Below are positions 62,001 to 64,000 of a stretch of 64,000 nucleotides of DNA, in pieces (the first letter of the stretch is position 1; every line of letters begins with the position of its first letter). A program made the translations under genes and the position numbers. Below the pieces are notes generated by a model. It was not told where the DNA came from, did no database searches, and saw only the letters and a program-made list of their open reading frames with translations. Source of the stretch: an uncultured Bacteroidota bacterium (GTDB lineage Bacteria > Bacteroidota > Bacteroidia > Flavobacteriales > Flavobacteriaceae); NCBI GenBank assembly GCA_902619315.1, contig CACNDW010000001.1, positions 62,001 through 126,000 on the forward strand, in the 5' to 3' direction.

Positions 62001-64000
62001 CATCGAGGACTCCGTCATTATCGCTGTCTGGATCAAGTGGGTCACAGCCAATGGCAATTTCATCTCCATCAATGAGTCCGTCATTGTCGGAATCTTTATT
62101 TAATGGGTCGGTTCCATTTATAATTTCGTCACTATCCTCAACACCATCGTCATCATCATCGGTGTCGGCATTATTCCCTATTCCATCAATATCAGTATCG
62201 ATGAACTCGTTGGGATCTAGTGGGAAAGCATCTTCCTTGTCGTCAACGCCATCTCCATCGGTGTCGGGAAGGTTGGGGTCGGTTTTTCTATCAAATTCTT
62301 GTCCATCACTTAGTCCATCATCGTCAGAATCTGGATCATAGGGGTCAGTACCTTTGGTAATCTCATCAATATCGTTTACACCATCGTTGTCGTCATCTGG
62401 GTCTTCTGTATCGCCAATTCCATCTCTATCTCGGTCTCTACTTTCCCCTGAATCGAGTGGAAGTTGATCAAATCCGTCAAGGGTTCCGTCTCCATCAGTA
62501 TCGGGATTAAGGGGATCGGTTTGTTTTTCGATTTCATTTCCATCGGTTGATCCATCGCCATCAGAATCTGGATTAAGGGGATCAGTCTTCGCCTCGAGTT
62601 CATCTCCATCGTCCAGTCCATCGTCATCAGTATCGGGATCATTGGGGTCAGTTCCATTTTCTATTTCTTCAAAATCATTGACTCCGTCGCTGTCTGTGTC
62701 GGGTTTTTCGGGATTGGTTCCCAGCTCAAGTTCCTCTTGGTCAAGTAACCCATCATTGTCATCATCTGGATCTTGATTATCAGTAATTCCGTCTCCATCT
62801 GCATCATCTGCCCTATTAGGATCATTAGGGAAATCGTCTTCTCCGTCCAAAATACCATCATCATCTGAATCTGAATCGTTGGGGTCAGTTCCTAATTGTA
62901 CTTCCTCCCCGTCAGTTAATCCATCATTGTCAGAGTCGGGATTATAGGGATCAGTTCCATTTATCAATTCCTCAGTATCGGGTAATCCATCGTTGTCATC
63001 ATCGGGATCTTGGTTGTCTCCAATTCCGTCAAGGTCATTGTCAAATCCTTCATTGGGATTTTTAGGTAATCTGTCTTTTCCATCTTTAACACCATCGCCA
63101 TCAGAATCAGCATTTGTTGGGTCAGTTCCCAGCTGAGTTTCCTCAAAATCAGAAAGTCCGTCATTATCAGTATCCGATTGGGAAGGATCTGTTCCTAGGT
63201 TTACTTCTTCAAAATCAGAAAGTCCGTCTTTATCGCTATCAGCGTCTTTAGGATCAGTGCCTCGTGAGAGTTCCTCTATATCACTCACCCCATCGTTGTC
63301 ATCGTCGGTGTCCATATAGTCCCCCAATCCATCTTTATCGGAGTCGACATATTCAAATGGATCTAATGGGAAATCGTCCTGACTATCAGTAAATCCATCT
63401 CCATCAGTATCGGTATCAAGAGGATTGGTTTTACGTAAGGCCTCTGCTCCATCGTTAAGTCCATCACCATCAGTATCAGGATTACGAGGGTCAGATCCCT
63501 GGGCAATTTCAATGGTGTCAAGAACATTGTCTCCATCATCATCTTCATCTTTATCATCAGGTATTCCATCCCTATCGAGATCTGCTGCTTCAAATGGATC
63601 AAAAGGGAAACCATCATCACCGTCAAGAATACCATCGTCGTCTGTGTCTGGATCATTAGGGTCTGTTCCCATTATTTTTTCGGCTCCATCATTGAGTCTA
63701 TCATTATCAGAGTCTGGATTAAAAGGATCTGTTCCGTTAAGAAGTTCTTCATCATCTAGTGATCCATCGTTATCATCATCAGGATCTGTATTATCGCCAA
63801 TACCATCTTGATCAAAGTCGGCATATTCGTTAGGATCTATTGGAAACTTATCTGTTCCATCATTATATCCATCATTATCAGTATCAGGGTCAAGTGGGTC
63901 TGTTTTTGCCTCTAGCTCCTCATTATCTTCTAACCCATCGCTGTCAGTATCAGGATTAAGAGGATTGGTTCCTAAAGCTATTTCTTCTTGATCAGGTATT
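59074..64000 (-). CDS. Giant thrombospondin type 3 repeat protein with T9SS type B sorting domain (N terminus missing)
   Basis: At least 1642 codons, open up to the window edge, so the start lies beyond 64000; an internal ATG near 63672 is not the start because the repeat frame continues upstream of it. Most of it is calcium-binding TSP3-type repeat, with a unit of about 21 residues of the form DxDxDGLxDxEExxxGTDPxxP, grouped into larger blocks ended by FPLDPNE. A non-repeat domain lies at about 60240-60740 (begins [13 protein letters not shown]), then shorter [19 protein letters not shown] repeats follow to about 59380. The C terminus ([35 protein letters not shown]) is a T9SS type B sorting domain. 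It is a surface adhesin candidate with very high Asp content. Confidence 0.93.
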   Translation of the reverse strand, partial: IPDQEEIALGTNPLNPDTDSDGLEDNEELEAKTDPLDPDTDNDGYNDGTDKFPIDPNEYADFDQDGIGDNTDPDDDNDGSLDDEELLNGTDPFNPDSDNDRLNDGAEKIMGTDPNDPDTDDDGILDGDDGFPFDPFEAADLDRDGIPDDKDEDDDGDNVLDTIEIAQGSDPRNPDTDGDGLNDGAEALRKTNPLDTDTDGDGFTDSQDDFPLDPFEYVDSDKDGLGDYMDTDDDNDGVSDIEELSRGTDPKDADSDKDGLSDFEEVNLGTDPSQSDTDNDGLSDFEETQLGTDPTNADSDGDGVKDGKDRLPKNPNEGFDNDLDGIGDNQDPDDDNDGLPDTEELINGTDPYNPDSDNDGLTDGEEVQLGTDPNDSDSDDDGILDGEDDFPNDPNRADDADGDGITDNQDPDDDNDGLLDQEELELGTNPEKPDTDSDGVNDFEEIENGTDPNDPDTDDDGLDDGDELEAKTDPLNPDSDGDGSTDGNEIEKQTDPLNPDTDGDGTLDGFDQLPLDSGESRDRDRDGIGDTEDPDDDNDGVNDIDEITKGTDPYDPDSDDDGLSDGQEFDRKTDPNLPDTDGDGVDDKEDAFPLDPNEFIDTDIDGIGNNADTDDDDDGVEDSDEIINGTDPLNKDSDNDGLIDGDEIAIGCDPLDPDSDNDGVLDGIDDFPLNPNESRDTDGDGLSDNQEKEQGTNPKNPDTDGDGISDGDELISGSLPTDPDSDNDGALDGEDDLPLDPTETKDFDKDGVGDNTDLDDDNDGLSDQEEELQGTDPKNQDSDDDGLLDKEELDLGCDPLDSDSDNDGLTDKEEIDLKTDPLNPDTDGDGVLDGTDDMPQDPNGDTDTDGDGLDDRVDPDDDNDGLTDQEEFSKGTNPKLVDTDGDGVDDGDEVNQNTDPNNPDSDGDGLTDGEEIDKGTDPLNLDTDGDGINDRDDAFPLDANENLDTDGDGIGDIEDLDDDNDGLSDSTEELYGTDPINPDTDNDGMSDGEEIRLQTDPQNIDTDGDGTPDGEDAFPLDPNEDTDTDFDGIGNNADTDDDGDGVIDLIDSFPTDATEVNDIDNDGVGNNEDIDDDNDGIIDFTEHQFVTLYHNVGIDLNGAKPSNQSKQSNNSRFDPFRGVGKWKIRKKISGGADAHLFTIKNGEPDSKESYENFSQRFSRRDQESSSLQQSSTLQESEGTLAFVNPPDPNDPQDHNKDGIYEVVLGYVNTTLGDTRVPVPELPSSLTVTDTTSVNIADLSTIITPMDKVDPGRIHSDTDADGYINSVDPDDDGDSIYSQYETRTPPQITARGNASGDFDGDEIPDYLDPDDENDGVFTQYENPDPNGDRNADDARDTDSDGLPDYYDIDDDGDGIITPLEDPDLNFDGNPDDALDSDGDGIPNFIDSDDDNDGIPTLHEIGDIEREYKDFDNDGIPDYLDTDDDNDGIPTIIEIDPEATELSDKLSDLDGDGIPNYLDTDDDGDSKKSIDEDLNLNLDTTDDDSDGDGIFDAYESTLLDCDQDGVNDEKDAKNCDPYNDTDGDGFPNGDEISCGSDPNNSLSYCEDFAAINLEIVDFFSPNGDGINDQWEDDAFLRYTDNKVWIYTRSGQLVFEKSNYQNNWAGEFEGAQLPEGSYYYIIDFNTDGNPDYQGWLFLSR
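60745..64000 (-). repeat. Tandem TSP3-type coding repeat array
   Basis: More than 3 kb of intragenic repeat coding for about 21-residue calcium-binding units. At least 13 copies of a block-ending motif (FPLDPNE and variants such as LPKNPNE, MPQDPNG, FPTDATE) divide the array into larger units; one I counted is 79 residues. Units are degenerate at the DNA level, with recurring short words such as ccatcatt and gtatctgg on the plus strand. Copy number may vary between strains and may cause assembly errors. Confidence 0.85.

Noticed and set aside
63360..63672. ATG at 63672 as the start of the TSP3 adhesin
   Set aside because: The repeat reading frame continues without a stop to the window edge at 64000 and no signal peptide follows the ATG; the true start is outside.
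60676..63811. Long plus-strand open frames rich in Ser/Pro opposite the TSP3 gene
   Set aside because: They are the mirror image of the Asp-rich repeat codons on the minus strand; composition is repetitive and no real domain or start is visible.
59380..64000. Repeated short DNA words suggesting a CRISPR or satellite array
   Set aside because: The repeats are in frame, degenerate at third positions and encode TSP3 calcium-binding motifs; there are no constant repeats with unique spacers.

Overview
The window is an AT-rich chromosomal segment of a Bacteroidota bacterium, most likely a marine member of the Flavobacteriia. The evidence is two type IX secretion (T9SS) type B adhesin/PorP-SprF loci, UpxY-type capsule antitermination, promoters of the TTTG...TAnnTTTG type, a TonB-dependent receptor, several lipoproteins and many small membrane proteins. 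I found no rRNA, tRNA, CRISPR array, insertion sequence or prophage gene.

Region 1 (1-15300) is a surface-glycan locus. A minus-strand operon starts with an UpxY/NusG-like antiterminator behind a good promoter and a terminator-like leader hairpin. It continues with a winged-helix regulator, UDP-glucose dehydrogenase, a methyltransferase, an ABC flippase-like exporter and a pseudaminic-acid set (pseB, pseC, pseF, a PseH-like acetyltransferase, pseI cut by the window edge). Between the acetyltransferase and pseI sit two formyltransferase-like genes and a PIG-L deacetylase, which suggests an N-formyl-modified nonulosonic acid. No pseG is visible. An O-antigen ligase/polymerase-TPR protein (minus) and a WecA-like initiating transferase (plus) lie upstream.

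Region 2 (15300-29400) is mixed. It holds a large Ala/Thr/Ser-rich coiled-coil lipoprotein, a TonB-dependent receptor, a pirin operon with a palindromic operator, NupC and SSS transporters, a group of small membrane proteins (one ABA4-like), a YkuK-type RNase H-fold protein, and an overlapping DgcN/DgcA-like pair with a VanZ-like gene that may handle D-glutamate or dipeptides.

Region 3 (29400-39200) has a 2177-residue T9SS adhesin divergent from a PorP/SprF gene and an OmpA protein that appears to carry a SPOR-like domain inserted inside its OmpA domain.

Region 4 (39200-47200) holds an HxlR regulator, a PlsC-SGNH fusion, DUF3500 and DUF1080 proteins, a lipoprotein with no recognised family, a HAD phosphatase and several very small genes, including a 45-residue C2H2 zinc finger.

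Region 5 (47399-57904) is a complete-looking myo-inositol catabolic operon (aldolase, iolB, iolC, iolA, iolE, iolG, iolD, sodium symporter, HAD phosphatase). It is followed by a 27-residue CDGSH iron-sulfur peptide gene whose promoter carries the same palindrome as the pirin gene.

Region 6 (58161-64000) is a second PorP/SprF gene and the C-terminal part of a giant, very acidic thrombospondin-type-3 repeat adhesin that runs off the window.
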